This document shows positions 38,641 to 47,891 of a DNA stretch of 64,000 nt, piece by piece. This DNA comes from Ramlibacter cellulosilyticus (GTDB lineage Bacteria; Pseudomonadota; Gammaproteobacteria; Burkholderiales; Burkholderiaceae_C), in the NCBI RefSeq assembly GCF_014297465.1, contig NZ_JACORT010000002.1:557177-621176 (forward strand), written 5' to 3'. The notes under the pieces were generated by a model. That model did not search any database. It was not told the DNA's origin and saw nothing but the letters and a program-made list of their open reading frames with translations. Both the position numbers and the translations under genes were made by a program. Position 1 is the stretch's first letter. Each line of letters opens with the position of its first letter.

Positions 38641-39386
38641 CAGCGGCCTCCGGAGACTTCGACGAGGGACATGGTGGTGTAGCTCGCTTCCGGCGAGAGC
38701 AGCCAGAGGATCGCATGCGCCACTTCTTCCGCGGTGCCGCCGCGCTGCATGGGGACCTGGTGCGACAGCTCGCGCACGCGGTCGGGAAGTCCGCCGGACG
38801 CGTGGATCTCGGTCTCGATGAGCCCGGGCCGCACGGCGTTCACGCGGATGCCGTCGGCCGCGACCTCCTTGGCGAGGCCGATGGTGAACGCGTCGATCGC
38901 GCCCTTGGCGGCGGCGTAGTCGACGTACTGGCCAGGCGCGCCCAGCCGCGCTGCCGCGCTGGAGAGGTTGACGATGGCGCCACCGCGCCCGCCGTGTCTC
39001 TTGCCCATGCGCTTCACCGCCTCGCGCGCGCACAGGACGCTGCCGATCACGTTGATGCCGAACATGCGCTCCAGGCGCGCGACGCTCATGTCCTCGACGC
39101 GCGCGGGGCGGTCCACGACGCCGGCGTTGTTGACGAGGGCGGTGAGCCGCCCGAGCTGGGCGTCCACCTGCGCGAACATCTCCAGCACCTGCGACTCGTC
39201 CGCGACGTCGGCGCGCACGGCGATCGCCTGCCCGCCCGCGTCGCGGATCGTGCGCACCACCTCGTTCGCGGCCGCTTCGTTGCTCGCGTAATTCACGGCG
39301 ACGGCATAGCCTTTGCGCGCCGCCAGGACGGCCGTGGCGGCACCGATGCCGCGGCTGCCGCCGGTCACCAACAGGACTTCGCTCAC
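38640..39386 (-). CDS. Short-chain dehydrogenase/reductase (SDR) oxidoreductase
   Basis: 248 residues of classical SDR type: Rossmann motif TGGSRGIG (8-15), NNAG, catalytic Ser in VNLSSAAA, YxxxK as YAAAKGA, and VRPGLIETEI. The cofactor is NAD(P)H; the substrate is unknown. The start is GTG at 39386, fixed by a GGAGGAG ribosome-binding site about 6 nt upstream. It is the first gene of the SDR-MaoC-MarC set, each overlapping the next by one base. The nearest annotations are FabG-like or sugar-dehydrogenase-like SDRs; it lacks the FabG operon context. Confidence 0.9.
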   Translation of the reverse strand: MSEVLLVTGGSRGIGAATAVLAARKGYAVAVNYASNEAAANEVVRTIRDAGGQAIAVRADVADESQVLEMFAQVDAQLGRLTALVNNAGVVDRPARVEDMSVARLERMFGINVIGSVLCAREAVKRMGKRHGGRGGAIVNLSSAAARLGAPGQYVDYAAAKGAIDAFTIGLAKEVAADGIRVNAVRPGLIETEIHASGGLPDRVRELSHQVPMQRGGTAEEVAHAILWLLSPEASYTTMSLVEVSGGR

Positions 39387-39503
39387 GCTTCTCCTCCACT
39401 GCCGCGTTGCGGCGGTCGTGCCGCCATTAGATCAAAAGCAATGGATTGACGCCGCCCGTGCCATCGGGGAAGCTCGGCGCCTCGCATTGCACAGGAGACC
39501 GAC

Positions 39504-40187
39504 ATGGGTCAGAACACAGAACTCAAAGCAGCCGATGGCCAGATGATCCCCGCGTACGTCGCCCAGCCCCAGGGCCAGCCCAAGGGGGGCATCGTCGTGA
39601 TCCAGGAGATCTTCGGCGTCAACTCGCACATCCGTTCGGTGGCGGACGGCTATGCCGCCGCCGGGTACCTCGCGGTCGCACCGGCCATCTTCCACCGCGT
39701 GCGGCCCGGCGTGGACCTGGGCTACCAGCCCGACGACATGACCGAAGGCATGTCGCTGAAGGCCGCCACCGAGGCGCTGCCCTCGCCCGGCATCATGCAG
39801 GACCTGCAGGCCGCGATCGACCACGCCGCGCAGGCGGGCAAGGTGGGCATCGTCGGCTACTGCTACGGCGGCCTGCTCGCCTGGCGCGCCGCCGCCACGC
39901 TGCGGGGCCTGAGCGCCGCCGTGCCTTACTACGGCGGCGGCAGCACCACGCCCGACGAGATCGCGCGCAAGCCCAAGGTGCCGGTGCTCGCGCACTTCGG
40001 CGACAAGGACAAGCACATTTCCGTGGAGAGCGTGGAAGCGTTCAAGCGCGCGCACCCGGAAGTCGAAGTCCACCTGTACCACGCGGACCACGGCTTCAAC
40101 TGCGACCAGCGCGGCTCGTACAACGAGGCGGCGGCGAAGCTCGCGCGCGAGCGCACGCTGGCCTTCTTCGGCAAGCACGTCGGCTGA
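39504..40187 (+). CDS. Dienelactone hydrolase family protein
   Basis: 227 residues, alpha/beta hydrolase fold. The nucleophile elbow is GYCYGG with Cys 120, as in dienelactone hydrolase, where the triad is Cys-Asp-His. The Asp lies in HFGDKDKHI and the His in [32 protein letters not shown] is the family N-terminal signature. Family members hydrolyse dienelactones in chloroaromatic breakdown or related esters; many chromosomal copies like this are of unknown substrate. A CAGGAGA ribosome-binding site precedes ATG 39504. The stop overlaps the start of the amidohydrolase (TGATG). The 117 bp divergent gap to the SDR presumably holds promoters for both, though no clear -35/-10 pair was seen. Confidence 0.92.
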   Translation: MGQNTELKAADGQMIPAYVAQPQGQPKGGIVVIQEIFGVNSHIRSVADGYAAAGYLAVAPAIFHRVRPGVDLGYQPDDMTEGMSLKAATEALPSPGIMQDLQAAIDHAAQAGKVGIVGYCYGGLLAWRAAATLRGLSAAVPYYGGGSTTPDEIARKPKVPVLAHFGDKDKHISVESVEAFKRAHPEVEVHLYHADHGFNCDQRGSYNEAAAKLARERTLAFFGKHVG

Positions 40188-41056
40188 TGCGCGGCTGGCT
40201 CGCCGCCGCCGGCGTCCTGCTCGCAACGGGTGCGGCGGCAGCCGACTACGCCGGCCCCATCTTCGATGCGCACCTCCACTACAACGTGGAGGCGTACGAC
40301 GGGCCGCATCCGCTGGCCGACGCGCTCGCGCGCATGCAGCGCAGCGGCGTGCGCGCGGTGATCGCCAACTCGCGGCCGAACGAAGGCACGAAGCGGCTCG
40401 CGCAGGCTCCGCAGACGCGCCGGGCCGGCGTGACGGTCGTGCCCTTCGTGCGCCTGTACCGCAACCGCGCGGACTACGACAACTGGTTCCGCGACGAGAC
40501 CATCCACGCGATGGTGCAGGAGGAGCTGGCCCGCGGCACGGCGGCCGGCCCTTATCGCGGCCTCGGCGAGTTCCACCTGTACGACGCGCAGAACGCCAAC
40601 GGCCCGGTCGCGCGCAAGCTGATGGCGCTCGCCGAGGAGAAGGGGCTCGCGGTGCTGGCGCACGTCGACGACACCGCCGTCGACCTGCTGATGGCCCACA
40701 CGCCGTCGAAAGGCGCGAAGGTCGGCCTGATCTGGGCGCACACCGGCATCGGCGGCGCGCCCGTCGCGCGCGTGGAGCAGCTCCTCGTGCGCTATCCGCG
40801 CCTCATGGGAGAGCTGTCGTACCGCCCCGGCCTCACGTGCGACGGCGGGAGCCTGTGTCCCGAATGGCGCGCGCTGGTGCTCAAGTACCCGGACCGCTTC
40901 CTGCTCGGCTCCGACACCTGGATCAACCAGCGCTGGGAAAGCTACGACGCCACCATGCGCGGCTACCGCACCTGGCTGGGCGACCTGCCGCCCGACGTCG
41001 CGCGGCGCATCGCGTGGGACAACGGAGCCAACCTGTTCGGACTGACGAAACCATGA
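40187..41056 (+). CDS. Periplasmic amidohydrolase-fold (metal-dependent hydrolase) protein
   Basis: 289 residues. A signal peptide is visible (about 1-19, [17 protein letters not shown]). The mature part begins [11 protein letters not shown], the HxH metal-binding strand 1 of the amidohydrolase TIM barrel, with later ligands suggested by [18 protein letters not shown] and [12 protein letters not shown]. It resembles the amidohydrolase-2 (decarboxylase/lactonase) group. The export signal is unusual for that mostly cytosolic group. Start ATG 40187 shares one base with the hydrolase stop; its own stop overlaps the GST start (ATGA). Substrate unknown. Confidence 0.85.
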   Translation: MRGWLAAAGVLLATGAAAADYAGPIFDAHLHYNVEAYDGPHPLADALARMQRSGVRAVIANSRPNEGTKRLAQAPQTRRAGVTVVPFVRLYRNRADYDNWFRDETIHAMVQEELARGTAAGPYRGLGEFHLYDAQNANGPVARKLMALAEEKGLAVLAHVDDTAVDLLMAHTPSKGAKVGLIWAHTGIGGAPVARVEQLLVRYPRLMGELSYRPGLTCDGGSLCPEWRALVLKYPDRFLLGSDTWINQRWESYDATMRGYRTWLGDLPPDVARRIAWDNGANLFGLTKP

Positions 41057-41703
41057 TGCAACTGCATTACTACCCCAGCACCGCCTCCATGATCCCGCAC
41101 ATCGTGCTGGAGGAACTGGGCGTTCCCTACGAGCGCGTGTTCGTCGACCGCACGCGCGACGCGCACAAGGCGCCGGACTACCTGAAGCTGAACCCGAACG
41201 GGCTCATGCCGGTGCTCGTGGACGGCGACCTGGTGCTCTACGAGACCGCCGCCATCGTGCTGCACCTGTGCGACACGCATCCGCAAGCGAAGCTCGCGCC
41301 GCCCGTGGGCACCGCGGAGCGCGCGCACTTCTACAAGTGGCTGATGTGGTGCAGCAATACGCTGCAGACCACGCTGCAGGCGTACTTCTATCCGGACCGC
41401 TGGGTGCGCGAAGGCAATGCGGAAGGCGCCGCGGAAGTGAAGCAGCGCATGCAGGGCAAGGTCGACGGCCTGCTCGACCAGCTCGAAGGCCTGCTGCAGT
41501 CGCACGGCGGACCGTGGATCCTCGGCAAGGACTACACGGCCCTGGACGCCTACGTCTTCACGCTGTGCCGCTGGACGCGCAACTTCCAGGGCCGCAAGGC
41601 GCGCGACCTGCCCGCGCTCGGACCCTACCTCCAGCGCGTGGCGCAGCGCCCGGCGGTGCAGCGGGTGTTCGCGGCCGAGGAGCTCTCAGCGCCCTTCTTC
41701 TAG
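41053..41703 (+). CDS. Glutathione S-transferase family protein
   Basis: 216 residues. The N-terminal thioredoxin fold reads [26 protein letters not shown] ... [29 protein letters not shown]; the cis-Pro (LMPVLV) and the ET glutathione-binding pair are present. The C-terminal helical domain contains [20 protein letters not shown], the typical N-capping (TALD) motif. It conjugates or reduces electrophiles with glutathione; specific substrate unknown. ATG 41053 overlaps the amidohydrolase stop by 4 nt; ATG 41056 is an equally possible start. Its 3' end overlaps the convergent DUF72 gene by 18 nt. Confidence 0.92.
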   Translation: MMQLHYYPSTASMIPHIVLEELGVPYERVFVDRTRDAHKAPDYLKLNPNGLMPVLVDGDLVLYETAAIVLHLCDTHPQAKLAPPVGTAERAHFYKWLMWCSNTLQTTLQAYFYPDRWVREGNAEGAAEVKQRMQGKVDGLLDQLEGLLQSHGGPWILGKDYTALDAYVFTLCRWTRNFQGRKARDLPALGPYLQRVAQRPAVQRVFAAEELSAPFF

Positions 41704-42414
41704 CAGGCGCTGCAGCTCCAGCGCATTGCCGGCCGCCGCACCCGAGGCGGTGTTGTCGAAGATGCACCAGCAGTCCGCGCCCTCGGCCCGTGCGAGCTGC
41801 AGGCGCTGCGCCAGCGCCTGCAGCACCGGCGTCTCGTAGGAGGAGTAGTAGACGCGAGGCGTGCCGTGCAGGCGCAGGTAGACGAGGCCGGGCCACCCGC
41901 CCGGCGCACGGCCGGGATCGTGCCGCACGGGGTCCGCCAGCACGCGGGCGACCTGCAGCTCGCGCATCAGCGCATCGGCCTCCGGCTCGAACCACGTCGC
42001 GTGGCGCGGCTCCATCGCGAGCGAGCCCGGGAAGCGGGAACGCAGCAGCTCCAGGAAGGCCCGGGCGACCGCCGCATCGAAGGCGAAGCTGGGAGGCAGT
42101 TGCACGAGCAGGCACGCGAGCCTGGTGCCCAGCCCGCCAGCCTGTTCCAGGAACGCATCGAGCAGCCCTTCGCAATCCACCAGCCGCTTCTCGTGCGTGA
42201 TCGTCTTCGGCAGCTTGGCGCAGAAGCGGAAGTCTTCCGGCACGCTCGCCGCCCACTTCTCGTACAGGCTGCGCTTGTGGGGACGGTGGAACGAGGAATT
42301 GATCTCCGCGACGGGGAAGCGCGTTGCATAGCGCGCGAGGTGGCTCGCGCCTTCACCGAACGCCTCCTGCACGTCGCGCGGCAGGCTCCAGCCGGCACAG
42401 CCGATGCGAATCAC
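41686..42414 (-). CDS. DUF72 (YecE-like) family protein
   Basis: 242 residues. The opening IRIGCAGWSLP is the DUF72 signature, followed by EINSSFHRPHKRSLYEKWAASVPEDFRFCAKLPKTITH and the C-terminal YLRLHGTPRVYYSSY ... WCIFDNTASGAAAGNA. The family forms a TIM-barrel of unknown biochemical role. The start is GTG 42414, giving a GTGA 4-nt overlap with the DUF1003 stop; no upstream ATG is better placed. It is the distal gene of a corA-DUF1003-DUF72 run on the minus strand. Confidence 0.9.
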   Translation of the reverse strand: MIRIGCAGWSLPRDVQEAFGEGASHLARYATRFPVAEINSSFHRPHKRSLYEKWAASVPEDFRFCAKLPKTITHEKRLVDCEGLLDAFLEQAGGLGTRLACLLVQLPPSFAFDAAVARAFLELLRSRFPGSLAMEPRHATWFEPEADALMRELQVARVLADPVRHDPGRAPGGWPGLVYLRLHGTPRVYYSSYETPVLQALAQRLQLARAEGADCWCIFDNTASGAAAGNALELQRLLEEGR

Positions 42415-42992
42415 GGCTTGTCCCGCGTGCCGTTGCGCTTGTGCCGGGTCTGCTCCCGCAGTGCGTCCTCGATCTGCTTCGCGAGCGTCTCCGGCCGCGT
42501 GGCCTGCTCCAGGACGGCGATCTCCGGATCGTCTTCCTCGTACAGGCCCATCTTCTTGGCCATGCGGTCCAGCAGTTGCAGCATCTTGGTGTTCTCCTGC
42601 TCGGCGAGCAGGTTGATCTGCAGGTCCAGCTGGTTGCGGCGCTCCGACACGCGCATCTCGTAGTTCTGCGCGATCAGGATGAAGGACGACAGGAAGATCG
42701 CCTCCAGCGACACGCACAGGGTGAGGAAGGTGAAGGGGTAGGGGTCGAAGTGCGGCAGGTGCGGCAGCACGTTCCAGAGGAGCCACGCGCCGAAGATCAC
42801 CGCGTGGATCCAGACGAAGGTGATGCTGCCGCAGAACTTCGCGACGAACTCCGCGATGCGGTCGGCCACCGTGCGGTGCGCCACGGCCAGGTCTTCCAGC
42901 CTGCGCATGGCGCGGACGTTCTCGCGCGTGACGTCGGCGACGCTGCGGGGCCGGCGGTAGCTGGAGTGCTCGTGGTTGCCGCCCGCGCCCAC
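42411..42992 (-). CDS. DUF1003 family membrane protein
   Basis: 193 residues. Two TM helices (GSITFVWIHAVIFGAWLLWNVLP and FTFLTLCVSLEAIFLSSFILIAQNY) carry the DUF1003 signature W-x-N and EAIFLSSFILIAQN, then a cytoplasmic coiled region (MRVSERRNQLDLQINLLAEQENTKMLQLLDRM). Function unknown; family members often neighbour Mg2+/Mn2+ transport genes, as here. Start GTG 42992 lies one base past the CorA stop, so translation is coupled. Confidence 0.88.
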   Translation of the reverse strand: MGAGGNHEHSSYRRPRSVADVTRENVRAMRRLEDLAVAHRTVADRIAEFVAKFCGSITFVWIHAVIFGAWLLWNVLPHLPHFDPYPFTFLTLCVSLEAIFLSSFILIAQNYEMRVSERRNQLDLQINLLAEQENTKMLQLLDRMAKKMGLYEEDDPEIAVLEQATRPETLAKQIEDALREQTRHKRNGTRDKP

Positions 42993-42993
42993 G

Positions 42994-44100
42994 TCAGCGC
43001 TCCGTCCTCGCGAGGTAGCGCTTGCGCCAGAACACGATGCCCAGCAGCACCGCGATCAGCCCCATGGCCGCCAGCGTCCACCAGAAGCCCGCCGCCTGGT
43101 GCGTGAGCGGCAGCAGCTCGAAGTTCATGCCGAAGATGCCCGCGATCAGGTTCAGCGGCAGGAAGATGGCCGTGAGCGCCGTGAGCGTGCGCATGATGTC
43201 GTTCGTGCGGTTGCCGACGGCGGAGAAGTGGATCTGCACCGCGGTCTCCGCGCCTTGCTCCATGCGGTGCACGTGGTGGGTCACGCGCTGGATGTGCTCG
43301 ACGACGTCGCGTGCGCGCGCGAGCAGCGAGTCGAGCTCCGCCTGCGACATCCACGGCGGCGGCTGCTCGCGCTGCGTGTCCAGCCACTCCTGCATCGCGT
43401 CGTTCTGTTCCTCGCAGAGGTCCTGCAGGCCGTGCAGCGCATTGCGCGCGGTCATCAGCGCACCCCAGTCCGCCTCCACGCCGTGCTGCTTGGGAGCGAG
43501 CAGGTCCTGCTGCCAGCGGTCGATCTCGCCGCTCAGCACCTTGCGCAGGTCCAGGAAGTTGTCGACCATGACGTTGAGCATGCGCAGCATCAGGTCGGGC
43601 GCGCTCGCGGGCAGCCGGTTGCGCGCCGCCGCGCTCAGGCCCTCGGTCTGCAGCGCGTCCTTCAGGTAGCGCTCGATGAACGTGCGGGCCGCGAAGCAGC
43701 CTTCCGGGTGCACGGTGATCAGCAGCCGGTCGAACACGACGAAGCCCACCGCGCGCGTGCGGATGCGGTGGAACGCGGCGAGCGGCGCGTCCTTCGGCGG
43801 CCCGCTTCCCCCGAGCTCCGCGTTCACCTCGGCGTCCGTGGCCAGCCTGCGGAAGATGACCAGGTCGTAGACCGAGGTGTAGTCGTAGTGCGAAGGGTGG
43901 CCGCGGTTGCCGAGGTCCTTGATGTGCAGGTCGAGCAGCGGCGACCCGCCCAGGTGCGTGGCCGCGCGCTGCAGCACCGGCAGGTCCTGCTCCAGGTGCT
44001 CGCGTTCGAGGTAGATCCAGACGAAGCCGCCGTCCGGCGCGCGCTGGGGCAGGTGGTCCAGGAAACGCAGCGTGCCGGCGCCGAACTCGACGATCTGCAC
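42994..44100 (-). CDS. CorA family magnesium/cobalt (zinc) transporter
   Basis: 368 residues. A long cytoplasmic funnel domain is followed by two C-terminal TM helices with the pore signature GMN in LNLIAGIFGMNFELLPL, the hallmark of CorA/ZntB pentameric channels. The length and EQNDAMQEWLDTQREQ helix fit; whether it moves Mg2+ or exports Zn2+ cannot be settled from sequence. GTG 44100 is the start and sits 4 nt beyond the hemB stop (44105), so it may be read through from hemB. It couples directly to the DUF1003 gene. Confidence 0.9.
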   Translation of the reverse strand: MQIVEFGAGTLRFLDHLPQRAPDGGFVWIYLEREHLEQDLPVLQRAATHLGGSPLLDLHIKDLGNRGHPSHYDYTSVYDLVIFRRLATDAEVNAELGGSGPPKDAPLAAFHRIRTRAVGFVVFDRLLITVHPEGCFAARTFIERYLKDALQTEGLSAAARNRLPASAPDLMLRMLNVMVDNFLDLRKVLSGEIDRWQQDLLAPKQHGVEADWGALMTARNALHGLQDLCEEQNDAMQEWLDTQREQPPPWMSQAELDSLLARARDVVEHIQRVTHHVHRMEQGAETAVQIHFSAVGNRTNDIMRTLTALTAIFLPLNLIAGIFGMNFELLPLTHQAAGFWWTLAAMGLIAVLLGIVFWRKRYLARTER

Positions 44101-44104
44101 GCGA

Positions 44105-45160
<1,056 letters not shown>

Positions 45161-45166
45161 TTAGGC

Positions 45167-45195
45167 TTGAAAGCACAGGCACCCGCTGTTAAATT
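45167..45195 (+). promoter_or_regulatory. Strong sigma70-type promoter of a candidate small RNA / hemJ region
   Basis: TTGAAA (45167-45172), exactly 17 nt, then TAAATT (45190-45195). Predicted initiation is near 45202, where the first hairpin of the candidate RNA begins. It lies in a comparatively AT-rich patch of an otherwise GC-rich intergenic region. It is the best -35/-10 pair seen in this part of the window. Confidence 0.65.
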
Positions 45196-45201
45196 ACGCG
45201 T

Positions 45202-45303
45202 GGGCGGCTTGCCGCCCCCCGCTTTTCCTCCCTGAGCGGGCGCCTTGATGTGTGACAGCAAAAAGGCTTCCAACCCCGGTTCCCATGGAACCGGGGTTTT
45301 TTT
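45202..45303 (+). ncRNA. Candidate structured small RNA (about 100 nt) between hemB and hemJ
   Basis: A promoter ends at 45195. The expected RNA then has three consecutive stem-loops: 7-bp stem 45202-45208/45211-45217, 6-bp stem 45218-45223/45235-45240, a single-stranded A-rich stretch (45255-45266), and a 12-bp intrinsic-terminator stem ending in T5 at 45303. That promoter-hairpins-terminator layout is typical of trans-acting or housekeeping small RNAs. No Rfam family is recognised by eye. The alternative is a hemJ leader with premature termination (attenuation), since hemJ starts 63 nt downstream on the same strand. Confidence 0.55.
45272..45303 (+). terminator. Rho-independent terminator
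   Basis: Perfect 12-bp stem (45272-45283 with 45287-45298), 3-nt loop, followed by TTTTT (7 Ts counting the end of the stem). It is an excellent intrinsic terminator on the plus strand. No gene ends upstream on that strand (hemB is divergent), so its transcript must start from the promoter at 45167-45195. Confidence 0.9.
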
Positions 45304-45365
45304 CTGCCTGCTGCATCGCAGCGCAGCGCGCCCCGCGGCGGCGAGCCGGTCCGTACACTCCGCGC

Positions 45366-45788
45366 ATGCTCTGGGTGAAGGCCTTCCATATCGTGTTCGT
45401 GGCGAGCTGGTTCGCGGGACTGTTCTACCTGCCGCGCATCTTCGTCAACCTGGCGATGGTGCCGCCCGGCTCCTCGGCCGAGCGCGAGCGCCTGCTGCTC
45501 ATGGCGCGCAAGCTCCTGCGCTTCACGACGCTGCTCGCCGTGCCGGCGGTCGCGCTCGGGCTGTGGCTGTTCCTCGGCTATGGCATCGGCCGCGGCGCCG
45601 GCTGGATGCACGCGAAGCTGGCGGTCGTGGTGCTCACCATCGGCTACCACCATGCGTGCGCGGTGCTGTTGCGCAAGCTGGCCCATGGCAGCAGCACGCG
45701 CAGCCACCAGTGGTTCCGCTTCTTCAACGAGCTGCCCGTGCTGTTCCTCGTGGCGGCCGTGGTGCTGGTCACGGTGAAACCCTTCTGA
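45366..45788 (+). CDS. hemJ: Protoporphyrinogen IX oxidase HemJ (UPF0093/CopD-like membrane protein)
   Basis: 140 residues with about four TM helices. The family signature WVKAFHIVFVASWFAGLFYLPRIFV at the N terminus includes the conserved His, and the C terminus closes with WFRFFNELPVLFLVAAVVLVTVKPF. HemJ oxidises protoporphyrinogen IX to protoporphyrin IX in bacteria lacking HemG and HemY. Its position next to hemB supports the call. ATG 45366 is chosen because the protein starts with the conserved MLWVKAFH; no clear ribosome-binding site precedes it. Confidence 0.9.
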   Translation: MLWVKAFHIVFVASWFAGLFYLPRIFVNLAMVPPGSSAERERLLLMARKLLRFTTLLAVPAVALGLWLFLGYGIGRGAGWMHAKLAVVVLTIGYHHACAVLLRKLAHGSSTRSHQWFRFFNELPVLFLVAAVVLVTVKPF

Positions 45789-45790
45789 GC

Positions 45791-46921
45791 ATGCACAAGA
45801 CCTCCGCCTGGCCGCTCGCCGGCGCGTACGTGGTGCTCATCGTGTACGCAAGCCTCTATCCGTTCGCCGGCTGGCGCGACCAGGAGATCCCGCCGTGGGA
45901 CTTCCTCTTCGCCGGCTGGCCCAAGTACTGGACGGGCTTCGACCTCGCCGCCAACGTCGTGGGCTACGTGCCCCTCGGCTTCCTGCTCGCCCTCAGCTTC
46001 ATGCGGCGCGGCAACGTGCGCTACTTCGCCAACCACCCCAACCTCGCCGGCATCGCAGTGGCCGTCGCCGCGGGGACGGTGCTGTCGTTCTGCATGGAAG
46101 GCGTCCAGAACTATCTGCCTTCGCGCGTCGCGTCGAACGTCGACTTCGGGCTCAACGTCGCGGGCACGCTCGCGGGCGCCGTGGTCGCGACCGCGCTGGA
46201 GCTCGCGGGCGCCATCGACCACTGGAGCCGCTTCCGCGAGCGCTGGTTCATCCCGGAGGCGCGCGGCGCGCTCGTGCTGCTCGCGCTGTGGCCTTTCGCG
46301 CTGCTGTTCCCCGCGGCCGTTCCCCTCGGCCTGGGGCAGGTGCTCGAGCGGCTGGAAGGCAGCATCGCGGAATGGCTGCAGGAAACACCTTTCCTCGAAT
46401 GGATGCCGATGCGCGAAGTGGAACTGCAGCCGCTCGTGCCGGCGGCGGAGCTGCTGTGCGTCGCGCTCGGCGCCTTCATCCCCTGCCTGCTCGGATACAC
46501 GATCCTGCGTTCCGTCGGGCGCCGCGCGGTGTTCGCGATCGTCGCGGTGGCGCTGGGCACGGCGATCACGGCCTTGTCGGCCGCCCTCAGCTGGGGCCCG
46601 AACCACGCGTGGGCGTGGATGAGCCTGCCGGTGCGGCTCGGGCTCGTGTTCGGCCTGCTGCTGGCCATGCTGATGCTGGCCGTGCCGCGCCGCGGCTGCG
46701 CGGCCATGCTGCTGCTCGCGCTCGTCGTGCACCTGAGCGTGCTGAACCAGGCGCCGGCCAGCGCCTATTTCGCCGACACGCTGCAGGCGTGGGAGCAGGG
46801 CCGCTTCATCCGCTTCAACGGGCTGGCGCAGTGGCTGGGATGGCTCTGGCCTTATGCGGTGCTGGTTTATGTGCTGCTGCGGGTCTCGCGTCCCGAGCGG
46901 ACTCCTACAATCCCCGCATGA
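45791..46921 (+). CDS. VanZ-like family membrane protein
   Basis: 376 residues, hydrophobic, about eight to nine TM helices. The N-terminal third carries the VanZ pattern: YASLYPFAGWRD, FDLAANVVGYVPLGFLLAL, and MEGVQNYLPSRVASNVDFGLNVAGTLAGA, where the E-x-x-Q ... S-x-x-D-x-x-x-N-x-x-G motif is diagnostic. VanZ-like proteins are membrane proteins of unclear role; the prototype gives low-level teicoplanin resistance. It starts 2 nt after the hemJ stop and its stop overlaps the next start by 4 nt (ATGA), so hemJ-vanZ-ferredoxin-hydrolase-carboxypeptidase reads as one operon. Confidence 0.85.
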   Translation: MHKTSAWPLAGAYVVLIVYASLYPFAGWRDQEIPPWDFLFAGWPKYWTGFDLAANVVGYVPLGFLLALSFMRRGNVRYFANHPNLAGIAVAVAAGTVLSFCMEGVQNYLPSRVASNVDFGLNVAGTLAGAVVATALELAGAIDHWSRFRERWFIPEARGALVLLALWPFALLFPAAVPLGLGQVLERLEGSIAEWLQETPFLEWMPMREVELQPLVPAAELLCVALGAFIPCLLGYTILRSVGRRAVFAIVAVALGTAITALSAALSWGPNHAWAWMSLPVRLGLVFGLLLAMLMLAVPRRGCAAMLLLALVVHLSVLNQAPASAYFADTLQAWEQGRFIRFNGLAQWLGWLWPYAVLVYVLLRVSRPERTPTIPA

Positions 46922-47259
46922 GCGCGCCGCAGCAACAGTATTACGAGCACCACATCTTCTTCTGCCTGAACAAGCGCGAGAACGGCGAGGCCTGCTGTGC
47001 CGACCACAACGCGCAGGCCGCCTTCGACCGCTGCAAGGCGCAGGTGAAGGCCAAGGGCCTCGCGGGCCCGGGCAAGGTGCGCGTGAACAAGGCGGGTTGC
47101 CTCGATCGCTGCCAGGGCGGGCCGATCGCGGTCGTGTATCCCGAAGGCACCTGGTACACCTACGTGGACGCGAACGACATCGACGAGATCGTCGAGTCCC
47201 ACCTGCAGAACGGCAAGGTGGTCGAGCGCCTGCTGACGCCGCCGCACCTCGGGCGCTAG
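46918..47259 (+). CDS. Thioredoxin-like [2Fe-2S] ferredoxin family protein
   Basis: 113 residues. HHIFFCLNKRENGEACC places Cys 16 and Cys 26/27, and KAGCLDRCQGGPIAVVYPEGTWY places Cys 61 and Cys 65. This is the spacing of Shethna-type thioredoxin-fold [2Fe-2S] ferredoxins. It is probably an electron carrier or cluster-bearing accessory protein; partner unknown. ATG 46918 overlaps the VanZ-like stop. Confidence 0.88.
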   Translation: MSAPQQQYYEHHIFFCLNKRENGEACCADHNAQAAFDRCKAQVKAKGLAGPGKVRVNKAGCLDRCQGGPIAVVYPEGTWYTYVDANDIDEIVESHLQNGKVVERLLTPPHLGR

Positions 47260-47261
47260 GC

Positions 47262-47891
47262 ATGAACGCGCAGACCGAACGCCTGGAGCTCGCCGGGCCG
47301 GCGGGCCGCATCCAGGTGCTGCGCGACCAGCCCGCGGGCACGCCGCGCGGGACCGCGGTGATCGCGCATCCGCATCCGCTCTTCGGCGGCACGATGGACA
47401 ACAAGGTCGTGCAGACGCTCGCACGCGCGTTCGTGCAGTGCGGATGGACCGCGGTGCGCTTCAACTTCCGCGGCGTGGGCACGAGCGAAGGCGCGCACGA
47501 CAACGGCGAGGGCGAGACGCTGGACCTGCAGCACGTGCTCGGCGAACTCGCCCCGCAAGGCGAAGTCGCGTTGGCGGGCTTCTCCTTCGGCGCGTACGTC
47601 ACCGCCCGTGCCCTGCAATCGGTGTGGGGAGAGCGTGACGTGCGCGCCGTCGTGCTCGTGGGCACCGCCGCCGCGCGCTTCCAGGTGCCGGAACTTCCGG
47701 CCGAGTCACACGATCGCACCCTCGTGATCCATGGCGAGGTCGACGACACCGTGCCGCTCGCGGCCGCCCTGGACTGGGCCCGTCCCCAGTCACTCCCCGT
47801 TACGGTGGTGCCCGGGGTCGAGCATTTCTTTCACGGACAATTGCCCCTCTTGAAGAACCTGGTGGTCCGCCACCTGCGCGCACAAGGATGA
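47262..47891 (+). CDS. Alpha/beta hydrolase
   Basis: 209 residues. AVIAHPHPLFGGTMDNKVVQTLARAF and FNFRGVGTSEGAHDNGEGE are the hallmarks of the small-hydrolase group that includes the CapK/YfbR-like and YpfH-like 'HPHP' hydrolases. The nucleophile elbow GFSFG holds the Ser; Asp is in HGEVDDTVP and His in GVEHFFHG. Substrate unknown. It starts 2 nt after the ferredoxin stop and overlaps the next gene by ATGA. Confidence 0.9.
   Translation: MNAQTERLELAGPAGRIQVLRDQPAGTPRGTAVIAHPHPLFGGTMDNKVVQTLARAFVQCGWTAVRFNFRGVGTSEGAHDNGEGETLDLQHVLGELAPQGEVALAGFSFGAYVTARALQSVWGERDVRAVVLVGTAAARFQVPELPAESHDRTLVIHGEVDDTVPLAAALDWARPQSLPVTVVPGVEHFFHGQLPLLKNLVVRHLRAQG

Noticed and set aside
45245..45790. 558-codon frame fusing a short MCDSKKASN-type peptide to the VanZ-like gene
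   Set aside because: It runs through an intrinsic terminator and overlaps hemJ in another frame; only the VanZ part (from 45791) shows protein features.
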